64,000 bases of DNA from Omphiscola glabra (GCA_964017045.1 OZ024811.1:8457674-8521673), one strand, 5' to 3'. Shown: positions 49,501-53,830, counted from the first letter of the stretch. The notes: generated by a model from the sequence alone, not told the origin. Made by a program: numbers and translations.

Positions 49501-52500
49501 GGCGACATCCCATGGCTCCCTCCTCTGTCCAAAATAGGCAATCTAGGGGACATCCCATGGCTCCCTCCTCTGTCCCAGTTATCCGATCTAGGCGACATCC
49601 CATGGCTCCCTCTTCTGTCCAAAATAGGCAATCTAGGCGACATCCCATGGCTCCCTCCTCTGTCCAAAATAGGCAATCTAGGGGGCATCCCATGGGTCCC
49701 TCCTCTGTCCCAGTCATCCGATCTAGGCGACATCCCATGGCTCCCTCTTCTGTCCCAGTTATGCAATCCAGATCGGCGTTTCCCAAACTTTTAAGTTTTT
49801 CGGAAATGTTGACAAGTTTCCCATTGCAACACGGACCGGTGAGTGTTAAAATTACTGCGTTTATTATTGTCACTAACACATCTTATTAACTAGGCAATAG
49901 AAACACATGTACCAACAACACTGCTGTAGAAGATTGGGGCAATATGATTGTTAAAGAGCGGTGCAACATTTTAAAAGATTGGGGCAACATAGCTGTGAAG
50001 TGTGGGGCAAAATAGCAGGTGCAACATAGTTGTAAAATATTGGGGCAACATAGCTGTGAAGTGTGGGGCAAAAGAGCAGGTAGAAAAGTAAGGCAACATA
50101 GCTGGTATTTGTAGAAAGTGGGTCAAGTGGGTAGAATAGGGCATCATGTTTACAAACAATATTTGTTTACTAAAAATTTCAAATTAGATATTCTAGTTAT
50201 TCTTTAAAATATTTAAAACCAATTTTGGAGTTGGGAACAGTAAGACATGTTACCAGCTGCAGCTCCGGGCAAAAGACACAGCTTCAGCTCCACTTCAAAT
50301 CGCTTAAGAAAATTTTCGCCCTTGACAAAAAGTTTCTCTCCGTGAGAGGGTTTCAGTGGCTTAACTAGGGTTTGCCACACCCTTCCAAGAAATTTTTTTT
50401 TGCAGTTTATAGAAAACTGCACACATTCATATAATGGAAAAAAAGGCTGCCTCGATGCAGACCAGCCCCTCCACATCCACACAGCGTCAGCTACCTAGGC
50501 CCCTCCACCACCACGGCGTCAGCTACCTAGGCCCTTCCACCACCACGGCGTCAGCTACCTAGGCCCCTCTTGGTGCGTTAAAGGTGGGCTATTTTTATGC
50601 CAAGGACAATCTCGAATTTGGAAGCTTGTTTTGAAACGCGCCTCAAACATGTAACTTTCCCTTCAAATTCTTACTTACGGTAACATAAGGCTTCTGGGCC
50701 GACCTGTCCGCGGACTATCCTGTGGGTAACGCTGATCTAGATGACATCCCATGGTTTCCTACTCTGTCCCAGCTATGCACTCTGTGTGATATCCCATGGT
50801 TCCCTTTTCTTTCTGCTATGTAGGTGCCATCCCAGAGCTCTATGTATACCGTGTACTGTAGTATAATAAATTAATAATAATAGGTACCGACACTCGGTAT
50901 GGCTTGAGATTTTTTGGGGCGATTTTTCATTTTTACTGGATTCTTGTGATTTTTTATTGATATTTTGTTTTTGTTACCGGAATCTTGTGGTATGTTGTGT
51001 TTGGTAACCAGACAAAACGACAAGGTGACAAAACGACATATATGATATGTCTTAATAGTAGCACTAGTACCTCTTACTGGTAGCACTGGTATTGGTAACT
51101 CTTACTTTTAGCACTGATAAGTCTTACTGGTATCACTGCTAACTCTTACTGGTAGCACTGGTACTGATAACTCTTTCTGGTAGCACTGGCACCTTTTACT
51201 GTATACTTTTACTGATAGAACTGATAAATCTTACTGGTACGGGTAGCACTGGTTCATGTAAATCGTGCTCACTTGTAAGGCAAATACACGATACCGGTAT
51301 AAAAAGCTTTCTTGGTGAGTTGAGTACTGGGTTTATATTATACCGGCTATTTTAACATTTTAAGTTAGAATGTATCTGTTATTTGAACACTGTTTATGTT
51401 TTATATGTATCTATTAAATGTACGGTAATACCGGTACTGATGTCTTTATTATGAATATCATTCTAATTGATGTTTTATTCATTCACTAATTAAGGATTTT
51501 TTCCTCTCCTCTAGCACCCAAGGAAACAGCTGATACCAGAGCTTCCTTTCAAACGGTCAGTTCTACAACATACATGCCCAAATCGTCGGTGGGTACCAGC
51601 CACACTTGGAGGCCCCCTGCTCTCATGGACTTTGACCTACCACCATTACCAAACGAAAGGAATAACATGCAACCTTTTCATGACATCGACAACAGACTGA
51701 TAACATTACATGAGTATGTTACATTGTATTGTTCTGTTATAGTTATAGGATCACATTAGTTTATGTTTAATCTTACTTGACTACCGGTATTTTATTGTTG
51801 TGTAAGTGAGTTATTGTTATGAATGTTAGTATTGTTATTCCTGAGTAATAATTTAATTAATGTATACATATGTTTCCTCATTTTTATGAATGTGAGTTAT
51901 TGTAATTTAATGTAATGAAAGTGAATTATTGTAATGAATGTGAATTATTGTAATGAATGTAAATTATTGTAATGAAAGTGAGTTATTGTAATGAATGTAA
52001 ATTATTGTAATGAAAGTGAGTTATTGTAATGAATGTGAATTATTGTAATGAAAGTGAGTTATTGTCTTAGTGCAGTTATTATGTGTTGATGTTAGATGTG
52101 TGTTACCATCTTTATGAGTGGTTGTCTAATTGTGACAAAAAGAAATATGATGAACTTCTGATGTTACCATCTGTGTAGTAGGTTATAACTGTGTACTAGG
52201 TTATTACTGTGTACTAGATTATGCCAGTGTACTAGGTTATAGCCCTGTCAGTACTAGGTTATTTCATGTACTAGGTTATTTCATGTACTAGATTATTTCA
52301 TGTACCGGTACTAGGTTGTACCTGTGTACTAGGTTATTCCTGTATACTAGGTTATTCTTGTTGTTGTGATATCACTGTTGTTGTAGTGTTACAGTTGCGT
52401 TCCTTTGTGTCAATGCGTGAGGCCGGTGATTTCGTGAGTTGAGAAATGTGAGTGAGTTGCTTGTAATAATTTCGTTAAAGATATATACACGCAGCTGAAC

Positions 52501-53341
52501 AGATGTGTTAGAGTTCATTGAGTGTTAGCCATAATACTACTAATATAACACTTGTGTACTAGGATATATGCCTCTACACTGTTATTTCAATAATTTCATG
52601 TACTATGCTGTGCCAGTGTACTAGGTTATGCCTGTGTACTAGATTATTCTGTGTAATAGGTTATTCTGTGTAATAGGTTATTCTATTCTGTGAACTAAGT
52701 TATTCCTGTGTACAAAGTTAATCTTGTGTACTAGGTTTTTCTTGTATACTATGTTATTTCAATAATTTTATGTACTTTGCTGTTCCTGTACTAGGTCATT
52801 CCTGTGTACTAAGTTATTTCTGTGTATTAGGTTATTTAATATGTACTAGGTTATTCTTGTGTACTAGGTTTTTCTTGTGTACTAAGTTACTTAATGTGTA
52901 CTAAGTTACTTAATGTGTACTAGGTTATTCCTGAGTAAAATTTACTTAATGTATACATATTTTCACTCATTTCATATGATGTTTATCAGGACATATTTTC
53001 CCATTCCTTATGAATGGTTACCTATTTTCCTGGTTTTTATGAGAATAAGTATATTATTTCACATTGTTTTATGAGACTAAGCTTATTAATGTTGTTTCAT
53101 GAGAATGTTACACAAAGTCAGTTAAATATGTATACAATTTTCTCACCATTTCAGACGAATGCAGAATTTTGAAAGTGAACTCTGCACTACGGTGGATGCC
53201 ATCCTTAACCTGCTGGGCTACAAGCCAAGAATGACCAAAGATGCTCTTGACCAGATAGCTCCTGTCTCTCCAGTCAGGAAAACTCAAAGGTCATTCAAAG
53301 CAAGAACAGTCAAAGTGGTCAAGTCACCTAGTGATCTATAG
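4258..53341 (+). CDS. Erg-type voltage-gated potassium channel (KCNH family), 3' part, 13 exons
   Basis: This is a pore-forming alpha subunit of a plasma-membrane voltage-gated K+ channel; Erg channels are tetramers. The exons are 4258-4492, 17743-17945, 21015-21211, 25042-25241, 27954-28053, 29300-29452, 30397-30593, 43413-43524, 43907-44002, 44260-44373, 49093-49260, 51515-51713 and 53155-53341. All introns are GT-AG and all phases match, giving 719 residues to a TAG stop. The order is S2, S3, S4, S5, pore, S6, C-linker, CNBD homology domain ending in FNL (the intrinsic-ligand motif of KCNH channels), a basic KRRTF tail, an acidic linker and a terminal coiled coil. [24 protein letters not shown] and the coiled coil place it with Erg rather than Eag or Elk. 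The PAS domain and S1 are not in the window, so the gene starts upstream. It spans over 49 kb because the introns are full of repeats. Confidence 0.95.
4866..5065 (+). repeat. 32-bp minisatellite
   Basis: Five to six copies of a 32-bp unit containing tgggtgatattggtgatatg and ggaggtggaaga. Confidence 0.95.
5478..5648 (+). repeat. (GA)n purine tract
   Basis: About 170 bp, almost entirely A and G, with interspersed aaag and acag. Strong purine/pyrimidine strand asymmetry. Confidence 0.95.
5649..6401. other. AT-rich intron sequence
   Basis: No gene seen. A tgacgtca-like stretch (cttgacgtcaca near 6103, and acgtca twice more) resembles CRE sites but is not supported by any promoter context. Confidence 0.4.
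6402..8388 (+). repeat. 22-bp minisatellite, about 2 kb
   Basis: Roughly 80 imperfect copies of ggtgtgccacgcgatgatgc plus ta, with common variants (tcatggg for the CG-rich block; cgataatgata). It is markedly more CpG-rich than its surroundings. It is interrupted at about 7859-8018 by a SINE-like insertion and at about 8100-8167 by unrelated sequence. Confidence 0.97.
7859..8018 (+). mobile_element. SINE-like insertion with tRNA-type box A and box B
   Basis: TGGCCGAGTGG at 7865-7875 matches a class-II tRNA (Leu/Ser) A box, and GGTTAAATCCC at 7900-7910 resembles a B box. The spacing is short for a functional tRNA and the two ends do not pair as an acceptor stem. The rest (to gaattcaatcccg) is tRNA-unrelated body. 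It interrupts the 22-bp array cleanly. Confidence 0.5.
8389..8812. other. AT-rich intron sequence
   Basis: No gene, repeat or element recognised. Confidence 0.5.
8813..9175 (+). repeat. Two short minisatellites
   Basis: Three copies of a ~60-bp unit containing gttctcaacaaacatgtcaa (8815-8985), then four copies of a ~30-bp GC-richer unit containing gccgccgagttctg (9058-9175). Confidence 0.9.
9892..10150 (+). repeat. 30-bp minisatellite
   Basis: About eight copies of a unit with acatggtgtccacgcaatga and actcacatat. Related, more degenerate copies run on to about 10300. Confidence 0.93.
10340..10498 (+). repeat. 33-bp minisatellite
   Basis: Five copies of gaggcacacatcaatgagat then gcactgactgtgt. 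A separate ~50-bp direct duplication follows at 10568-10668. Confidence 0.93.
10963..11651. mobile_element. Non-autonomous DNA transposon with ~25-bp TIRs
   Basis: The left end tacacccatacctcg...tacggc and the right end gccgtatagcgaggtatagg then tgta are inverted repeats. Both sides are flanked by CTA. The sub-terminal parts are rich in ggccgtaa motifs in both directions. No transposase is visible. Superfamily not assigned. Confidence 0.8.
11703..11817. mobile_element. Second copy of the right end of the ggccgtaa element
   Basis: It repeats the right ~115 bp of the preceding element (ggccgtataatgaaacatcg ... ggtataggtgta), again followed by CTA. The two copies are separated by about 50 bp. 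This looks like a segmental duplication or a deleted second insertion. Confidence 0.75.
11965..12753. mobile_element. hAT-like non-autonomous element
   Basis: The left end reads gagaggtccccaaac and the right end tttgggaatcactg, an imperfect TIR. The flanks are ACTTAGAC on the left and ACTTAGAA on the right, an 8-bp duplication with one mismatch, as in hAT elements. It contains a long T tract near 12375 and no coding region. Confidence 0.7.
12754..14344. other. AT-rich intron sequence with a G tract
   Basis: No gene seen. A run of G at about 13234-13246 is flanked by gggctttcaaaatgtcacat-like sequence that may be dispersed repeat. Confidence 0.4.
14345..14745 (+). repeat. ~24-bp minisatellite (ttttgacagttttcatc)
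   Basis: About 17 degenerate copies of ttttgacagttttcatcttt. Runs of codons here read as Phe/His/Ser-rich artefacts. Confidence 0.93.
14746..15172 (+). repeat. 20-bp minisatellite split by a SPIN-like element
   Basis: Copies of agctagtgggacattagtgt occur on both sides of the insertion at 14931-15126. Confidence 0.95.
14931..15126 (+). mobile_element. SPIN-like hAT MITE (196 bp)
   Basis: It begins CAGCGGTTCTCAAAC and ends GGTTGAGAACCACTG, the TIRs of the SPIN (Space Invader) hAT family. Internal blocks gggtcgcgaccccttt, cctaagaccattggaaaaca and gggtcgcggcat also match my knowledge of the SPIN non-autonomous consensus. The flanks are AGCTAGAG and AGCTATAG, an 8-bp duplication with one mismatch. 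It carries no transposase. Confidence 0.88.
15515..15960 (+). repeat. 36-bp minisatellite
   Basis: About 12 copies of ttgccatatgtctcattagg plus acacgttgtacaaggg. The unit is a multiple of three and lacks stops in several frames, so long open frames appear on both strands. These are not genes. Confidence 0.97.
15961..17019. other. Intron sequence with (CT)n tract
   Basis: Degenerate aactatcacaacatgac repeats lie at about 16225-16400 and a (CT)n tract at 16516-16612. No gene seen. Confidence 0.5.
17020..17655 (+). repeat. Degenerate ~40-bp and actgaccacatactgac repeats
   Basis: Four copies of a unit with cattgaccatctagattgtg (17020-17170), then a long field of degenerate ctgaccacatac words to about 17640. 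This leads into the S4 exon. Confidence 0.8.
17743..17945 (+). CDS. Erg channel exon: S4 voltage sensor and S5
   Basis: The acceptor is tatttcag at 17742, phase 0; the donor is cag|gtaatt, phase 2. S4 reads [19 protein letters not shown], with a basic residue at about every third position. It is followed by [20 protein letters not shown] and the S5 end [16 protein letters not shown], which match Erg closely. The preceding intron is about 13.2 kb. Two weak copies of the acceptor plus exon start lie upstream, near 17391 and 17651 (see findings). Confidence 0.95.
17960..19695 (-). repeat. 36/35-bp minisatellite, about 1.7 kb
   Basis: About 48 highly similar copies of gagccacacatattgagccg plus ggcatatctctgacat. 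Units differ mainly by 36 bp (gccgggcat) versus 35 bp (gccggcat), so the reading phase keeps shifting. No stop occurs in any minus-strand frame over ~1.7 kb, which explains three overlapping ~570-600 codon open frames. It begins 15 bp after the donor of the S4-S5 exon. Confidence 0.97.
19735..19900 (+). repeat. ~31-bp minisatellite
   Basis: Five copies of aacatattaagtagaacaag then tgatttatgtt. Confidence 0.92.
19983..20850 (+). repeat. 37-bp minisatellite
   Basis: About 23 copies of gacatcaccatgtaatggct plus ccaaggggtagcctata. It ends shortly before the pore exon. Confidence 0.96.
21015..21211 (+). CDS. Erg channel exon: turret, pore helix, selectivity filter, start of S6
   Basis: The acceptor is attccag at 21014 and the donor is ggt|gtaagt at 21212. 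It encodes the extracellular turret, with two N-glycosylation sequons (NQT and NDS), then [14 protein letters not shown], the filter SIGFGN and [15 protein letters not shown] leading into S6. Vertebrate ERG has SVGFG, so the filter valine is isoleucine here. The exon ends inside S6, splitting the serine codon after MMLG. Confidence 0.96.
21245..21420 (+). repeat. 35-bp minisatellite
   Basis: Four to five copies of gtttgtgagtatataaagtg plus taaactaactgtacc, directly downstream of the pore exon. Confidence 0.93.
21421..21999. other. Intron sequence with a hAT-like right end
   Basis: No gene seen. gtgagaaccactgctctaga near 21839 resembles the terminal sequence of SPIN-type hAT elements, but I could not find a partner left end. 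Confidence 0.4.
22000..22490 (+). repeat. Degenerate ~38-bp minisatellite
   Basis: About 12 copies of a unit with gttgttgatacttgtgtgtg and ttgttcataggtca. Confidence 0.88.
22491..24609. other. Intron sequence, partly GC-richer and unique
   Basis: A GC-richer block at about 23110-23300 stands out and is unexplained. Degenerate ggattaaatgtggttg repeats lie at 23580-23700. No complete gene or splice-bounded exon is recognised, and short open frames here have no supporting features. Confidence 0.4.
24610..24895 (+). repeat. 31-bp minisatellite
   Basis: About nine copies of tgcctggcacgttagatgag plus aacgcccttta. Confidence 0.95.
25042..25241 (+). CDS. Erg channel exon: end of S6 and C-linker
   Basis: The acceptor is tttctttag at 25041, completing the split serine codon; the donor is aat|gtaagt, phase 0. 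The S6 end reads [19 protein letters not shown], followed by the C-linker [20 protein letters not shown] and [14 protein letters not shown]. Aligned to hERG SLMYASIFGN, the Tyr652 position is Ser while the Phe656 position is kept. TNGID and the FQHTWSY stretch are typical of Erg. Confidence 0.96.
25242..26084. other. AT-rich intron sequence
   Basis: No gene recognised. A C10/T7 homopolymer junction lies near 25530. Confidence 0.4.
26085..26320 (+). repeat. 15-bp minisatellite (cacatctctggttgt)
   Basis: About 15 degenerate copies. Confidence 0.92.
26321..26954. other. Non-repetitive intron block with promoter-like motifs
   Basis: 26330-26590 is less AT-rich than its neighbours and carries CGCCATCTTGC (26377-26387, YY1-like) and CCGGAAGT (26408-26415, ETS-like). 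The short hairpin ctccgc...gcggag follows near 26496. No exon is recognised. 26700-26954 is G-rich and repetitive. Confidence 0.3.
26955..27905 (+). repeat. Three adjacent minisatellites
   Basis: Units are gtgtttggtgaag (26955-27055), gagacaagtaaaggtgtgaa plus agt (27320-27600), and the 27-bp gtgtttagacaggtgatatt plus aagattc (27610-27905). The last ends 50 bp before the C-linker exon. Confidence 0.9.
27954..28053 (+). CDS. Erg channel exon: end of C-linker, start of CNBD homology domain
   Basis: The acceptor is gtattacag at 27953. It encodes [20 protein letters not shown] followed by [13 protein letters not shown], nearly identical in pattern to vertebrate ERG. The donor is cag|gttagt at 28054. 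The last 10 exon bases and the donor form the first unit of a 27-bp tandem array that continues to about 28205, so five further copies of the junction follow the real one. Confidence 0.95.
28044..28205 (+). repeat. 27-bp tandem array containing the splice donor
   Basis: Six units of agctagtccaggttagtaca plus ggtgtac. The first unit holds the last 10 coding bases and the real donor. Units 3 and 4 keep cag|gttagt, unit 5 has tag|gttaat, unit 6 a GC donor and unit 2 has lost GT. Confidence 0.93.
28275..28610 (+). repeat. 30-bp minisatellite
   Basis: Eleven very similar copies of gaatggtggttggaaggaag plus atatttgagc. The period is a multiple of three, hence the spurious open frames. Degenerate gaatgttggatgagaat repeats continue to about 29080. 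Confidence 0.96.
28611..29299. other. Intron with degenerate G-rich repeats
   Basis: gttggatgagaatggtgg-like repeats run to about 29080, then three copies of aaacttatcaaaatattctt (29160-29250). No gene. Confidence 0.6.
29300..29452 (+). CDS. Erg channel exon: CNBD beta-roll
   Basis: The acceptor is ttatcacag at 29299; the donor is ttag|gtaagt at 29453. It encodes [20 protein letters not shown] followed by [20 protein letters not shown] and [11 protein letters not shown], the jelly-roll core of the CNBD homology domain. KCNH channels do not bind cyclic nucleotide strongly, and the domain acts in gating and assembly. The last 18 exon bases plus the donor are copied 95 bp downstream. Confidence 0.95.
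29435..29740 (+). repeat. Degenerate repeats carrying copies of a splice donor
   Basis: The 18 terminal exon bases 29435-29452 recur at 29530-29547 (16 of 18 identical), followed in both places by gtaagtgggtcat. Further decayed copies follow (gcgcattttag|gtaatt at 29581, and others), and again at about 30150-30240. Confidence 0.85.
29741..30149. other. Possible insertion within the donor-repeat field
   Basis: This stretch differs from the gtaatggncattttaggtaa-type repeats on both sides and contains a ~30-bp duplication (cctgattgtttaccatctgt). No terminal structure was recognised. Confidence 0.35.
30397..30593 (+). CDS. Erg channel exon: end of CNBD with FNL motif
   Basis: The acceptor is ctttttaaag at 30396 and the donor is aag|gtaacc at 30594, phase 0. 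It encodes [51 protein letters not shown] and VTFNLRK. The FNL triplet matches the intrinsic-ligand residues of KCNH channels. A 17-bp exact copy of the exon's beginning sits in the intron at 30361-30377. The following intron is about 12.8 kb and holds the LINEs. Confidence 0.95.
30715..31003 (+). repeat. ~33-bp minisatellite
   Basis: Degenerate copies of atggttctgtctatagctac plus ttctcatggttac, ending at the (AAT)n tail of the minus-strand LINE. Confidence 0.88.
31256..32104 (-). pseudogene. LINE reverse transcriptase, C-terminal half
   Basis: It shows the RT motifs [16 protein letters not shown] and the catalytic [10 protein letters not shown], then [11 protein letters not shown] and the post-[17 protein letters not shown] and [14 protein letters not shown] blocks typical of CR1/L2-type elements. 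It lies in a different frame from the upstream half and ends in a premature stop after VRLETY. Confidence 0.93.
32158..33576 (-). pseudogene. LINE endonuclease end and RT N-terminal half
   Basis: It starts within the EEP endonuclease ([23 protein letters not shown]), has a linker, and then RT motifs [36 protein letters not shown] and [17 protein letters not shown]. Its 5' side is cut at about 33576 by the insertion of a plus-strand LINE. The frame is lost at IPS* just before the [12 protein letters not shown] block. Confidence 0.93.
33577..34066 (+). pseudogene. LINE reverse-transcriptase ORF, C-terminal fragment
   Basis: It contains [60 protein letters not shown] and [20 protein letters not shown], and ends in HLFKLYYPD then a stop. 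It is homologous to, but clearly distinct from, the minus-strand LINE C-terminus. There are no internal stops, so this insertion is younger. Confidence 0.93.
33577..34260 (+). mobile_element. 5'-truncated LINE inserted in the minus-strand LINE
   Basis: It starts inside RT-ORF sequence and keeps its stop, a ~190-bp 3' UTR and an (ATA)n tail at 34239-34260. The minus-strand endonuclease resumes at once after the tail, so this is a later, nested insertion. No clear target-site duplication was seen. Confidence 0.88.
34262..34925 (-). pseudogene. LINE endonuclease N-terminal remnant
   Basis: [18 protein letters not shown], then in other frames [26 protein letters not shown] and [12 protein letters not shown], match the order of an EEP endonuclease (N-terminal NA-S, then E-T, then GGG-A). 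Several stops and frameshifts are present. Confidence 0.82.
34991..35778. other. AT-rich intron sequence
   Basis: A ~60-bp imperfect direct repeat (gagaaaatgtggag... ; 35160-35230 and 35410-35485) flanks a short unique stretch. No gene seen. Confidence 0.45.
35787..35949. mobile_element. hAT-type MITE, copy A (163 bp)
   Basis: The TIRs are CAGTGGCGTAG at the left and CTACGCCACTG at the right. A perfect 8-bp target-site duplication, CATAAGGG, flanks it (35779-35786 and 35950-35957). The interior is GC-rich (gccccgggcgc). A second copy in the opposite orientation is at 48857-49012. Confidence 0.93.
35958..37655. other. AT-rich intron sequence
   Basis: Long A/T runs and a short C-rich patch at 36030-36065. 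No gene, TIR or LINE similarity was recognised. Confidence 0.45.
37656..37998. mobile_element. Degenerate composite of hAT-MITE-like ends
   Basis: 37656-37815 is bounded by tagtggcgtagc and ctacgccactgg, a decayed relative of the 163-bp MITE. It is followed by gggcttagctagag ... cttagctaagcccctgg, another inverted pair. Target-site duplications are not clear. Confidence 0.55.
38555..39410 (+). mobile_element. Second LINE family: RT C-terminus and 3' end
   Basis: In successive frames it reads [70 protein letters not shown] and [10 protein letters not shown]. This is the order of the C-terminal region of a non-LTR reverse transcriptase different from the CR1/L2-like one. Frameshifts and a C tract (39041-39059) break it. 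Its ~200-bp 3' UTR ends in ataatcttatctatc. Confidence 0.8.
39411..39770. other. Intron sequence with another decayed gtggcgtagc element
   Basis: agtggcgtagctag near 39546 and tatacgccattgcc near 39680 look like ends of a further degenerate MITE. Confidence 0.45.
39771..40769. mobile_element. 1-kb inverted-repeat element (tactagcgag ends)
   Basis: The left end tactagcgagtacccggcat plus gcgttgcaatgcc is mirrored at the right end (gcaacgcatgccgggttctc plus gctagta). The inverted similarity continues for some 250 bp (gtagcgattgatccaccca on both arms). The interior has ~150-bp repeats with caatagctctgtttgaaatt. No ORF. The same family forms the left edge of the window. Confidence 0.85.
40962..42113 (+). 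CDS. Unrecognised stop-free reading frame running into an 18-bp array
   Basis: From just after a TGA near 40961 one frame stays open for about 135 codons of non-repetitive sequence ([80 protein letters not shown]). It then continues through the 18-bp repeats as ELVQDI and ends at TAA 42111-42113. In DNA this AT-rich, 135 codons without a stop is unusual. I recognise no family, and no ATG opens the frame near its start. It may be an exon or relic of an unknown gene or transposon, or chance. Low confidence as a gene. Confidence 0.25.
41375..42105 (+). repeat. 18-bp minisatellite
   Basis: About 40 copies of gatatcgagctggtccag, with gttcag/gttcaag variants and an occasional gaaatggtttcgtatatg variant. 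The period is a multiple of three and stops are absent in several frames on both strands (ELVQDI, RISSWS, NQLDIL, ARYPGP). Confidence 0.97.
42145..42618 (+). repeat. 29-bp minisatellite
   Basis: Sixteen almost identical copies of agtcatgtcactactaccca plus gcacttaaa. The high identity indicates recent expansion. Confidence 0.97.
42619..43412. other. Intron sequence before the basic-tail exon
   Basis: A ~60-bp imperfect direct repeat (aaccacgacaacgacgaatg / aaccatgacaacgatgattg) ends just before the acceptor at 43412. aacattttgagaacaactgg near 43126 resembles a hAT end without a partner. Confidence 0.5.
43413..43524 (+). CDS. Erg channel exon: basic post-CNBD segment
   Basis: The acceptor is ctattaccag at 43412, phase 0; the donor is gaaa|gtatgt, phase 1. 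It encodes 37 residues including [18 protein letters not shown] and CKRRTFDSE. The RQRR...KRRT pattern resembles the basic RQRKRKLSFRRR segment just after the CNBD in vertebrate ERG. Phase fits both neighbours, although an extra exon inside the 12.8-kb upstream intron cannot be excluded. Confidence 0.85.
43907..44002 (+). CDS. Erg channel exon: C-terminal tail
   Basis: The acceptor is ctttcttccag at 43906; the donor is tcag|gtaggg at 44003. It encodes about 31 Ser/Arg-rich residues, including [20 protein letters not shown] and TSREVIDLL. This linker is poorly conserved in the family. It is placed here because of its splice sites, matching phase and open frame. RRTS and RRRMGS could be kinase sites (inference). 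Confidence 0.8.
44260..44373 (+). CDS. Erg channel exon: acidic C-terminal tail
   Basis: The acceptor is gtctgcag at 44259; the donor is acca|gtaaga at 44374. It encodes [20 protein letters not shown] followed by [17 protein letters not shown]. Vertebrate ERG also has an acidic segment after the basic patch. The following intron (about 4.7 kb) contains the large 19-bp satellite array. Confidence 0.82.
44880..47470 (+). repeat. ~19-bp satellite array, about 2.6 kb
   Basis: Over 100 imperfect copies of ggatgataccctcacaggg (variants gatgacaccctcacggtg and catgggga). Longer blocks such as the atccggatggtggatgacac region recur about 650 bp apart, so there is higher-order structure. It ends in a G tract at 47465-47474. 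Confidence 0.97.
47475..47812 (+). pseudogene. Coding-like relic of unknown family
   Basis: One plus-strand frame reads [18 protein letters not shown], then [47 protein letters not shown] and QHVGCVLH, interrupted by TAA, TGA and TAG. The composition looks like decayed protein-coding sequence, perhaps from a transposon, but I cannot assign it. Confidence 0.3.
47813..48757. other. AT-rich intron sequence
   Basis: cagttcgatgaccactgact near 47937 resembles a hAT right end. Short repeats of aaatagtaattgcacacc lie at 48140-48230. No gene. Confidence 0.45.
48750..49110 (+). repeat. 41/42-bp array of splice acceptor plus exon start
   Basis: Five units of tatcccagacaccatgaccc plus aactgatagccacattt. 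The last unit is the real exon start. One unit (after 48844) is split by the hAT-type MITE. Spacing between acceptors is 41, 41, 42 (after removing the MITE and its duplication) and 42 bp. Confidence 0.93.
48857..49012. mobile_element. hAT-type MITE, copy B (156 bp)
   Basis: It begins CAGTGGCGTAGCGAG and ends CTCGCTACGCCACTG (perfect 15-bp TIRs), flanked by the perfect 8-bp duplication CATGACCC (48849-48856 and 49013-49020). It is inverted relative to the copy at 35787. Confidence 0.95.
49093..49260 (+). CDS. Erg channel exon with a tandemly repeated acceptor
   Basis: The chosen acceptor is tttatcccag at 49092; the donor is caat|gtaggt at 49261. It encodes [40 protein letters not shown] and [15 protein letters not shown]. 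Both splice phases match the flanking exons. Four more copies of the acceptor with the first ~25 exon bases lie upstream, at AG positions 48762, 48803, 48844 and 49050. Using 49050 would add 14 in-frame codons without a stop. I chose 49092 as the start because the sequence downstream of it is unique. The other choice cannot be excluded without cDNA. Confidence 0.75.
49325..49765 (+). repeat. 45-bp minisatellite with two unit types
   Basis: About ten copies of acatcccatggctccctcct plus ctgtccaaaataggcaatctaggcg-type sequence. Two variants (aaaataggcaatc and cagttatccgatc) alternate in a regular pattern. Two more decayed copies follow at 50740-50815. Confidence 0.95.
49772..50733. mobile_element. 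Possible hAT-like insertion splitting the 45-bp array
   Basis: The left end cggcgtttcccaaac and right end gtgggtaacgctg are imperfect inverted repeats. The flanks atccagat and atctagat could be an 8-bp duplication, although they also lie inside the repeated unit. The interior holds short repeats (ggggcaacatagctgtgaag at 49930-50110; ctaggcccctccaccaccac at 50465-50570). No ORF. Confidence 0.5.
51060..51250 (+). repeat. actggtagcactggta repeats
   Basis: Short degenerate repeats of cttactggtagcactggta. Confidence 0.8.
51515..51713 (+). CDS. Erg channel exon: distal tail and start of coiled coil
   Basis: The acceptor is ctcctctag at 51514; the donor is catga|gtatgt, phase 2. It encodes a Ser/Thr/Pro-rich stretch ([20 protein letters not shown]) and then [12 protein letters not shown], the start of a heptad-like helix. 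This corresponds to the C-terminal tetramerising coiled coil of ERG, whose register is xVESRLDALQ in hERG. Confidence 0.88.
51860..52935 (+). repeat. ~19-bp and ~18-bp minisatellites
   Basis: attgtaatgaatgtgaatt units (51860-52070), then degenerate tgtgtactaggttattcc units (52170-52935), within the last Erg intron. Confidence 0.88.
53155..53341 (+). CDS. Erg channel last exon: coiled coil and stop
   Basis: The acceptor is ccatttcag at 53154. It encodes [20 protein letters not shown] completing the coiled coil, then [20 protein letters not shown] and a basic end KVVKSPSDL before TAG at 53339-53341. The match to ERG stops after the coiled coil. The final ~35 residues are lineage-specific as far as I can tell. 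AATAAA follows 20 bp after the stop. Confidence 0.9.
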
Positions 53342-53360
53342 ATGAATTTCTATTCATAGC

Positions 53361-53366
53361 AATAAA
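53361..53366 (+). promoter_or_regulatory. Possible polyadenylation signal of the Erg gene
   Basis: A canonical AATAAA lies 20 bp after the stop codon. It would give a very short 3' UTR. The region is AT-rich, so chance occurrence is likely and a longer 3' UTR may be used. Confidence 0.35.
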
Positions 53367-53544
53367 AAATCTAGTTCTTATAGCAATAGCCTAGAATGTG
53401 TTAGTCTTAGAATGTGAATTCTGATGCTTAGATTAAGTTATGTGTGCTTTTTTTTTTAGTTGTGCCATGTTGTTATTTAGAATGAGAAATCAATGCTACA
53501 ACATATATACATCTTAATGTGGATATATTAGCATTGATATTACT

Positions 53545-53830
53545 ATGGATTTTTGATAGATTGAACTATTGGATTGATTAAATTTGTTGGACTGATTGAA
53601 TTGTTGGATAGATTGAATAGTTGCATTTATTGAATTGTGGGATTGATTGAAATGTTAATAGAATGAAATGTTCAGATTGAATTGTTGGATAAATTGAAAA
53701 ATTTAATAAATATTAAACTGTTGGATAGATTAAATTGTTGGGCAGATTGAGTTGTTGGATACATTGAATTGATGGATTAAATTGTGGATAGATTGAATTG
53801 TTGGATAAATTGAATTGTTGAATACTGGTA
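53545..53830 (+). repeat. ~17-bp repeat (attgttggatagattga)
   Basis: About 14 degenerate copies directly after the Erg 3' end. Confidence 0.85.
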
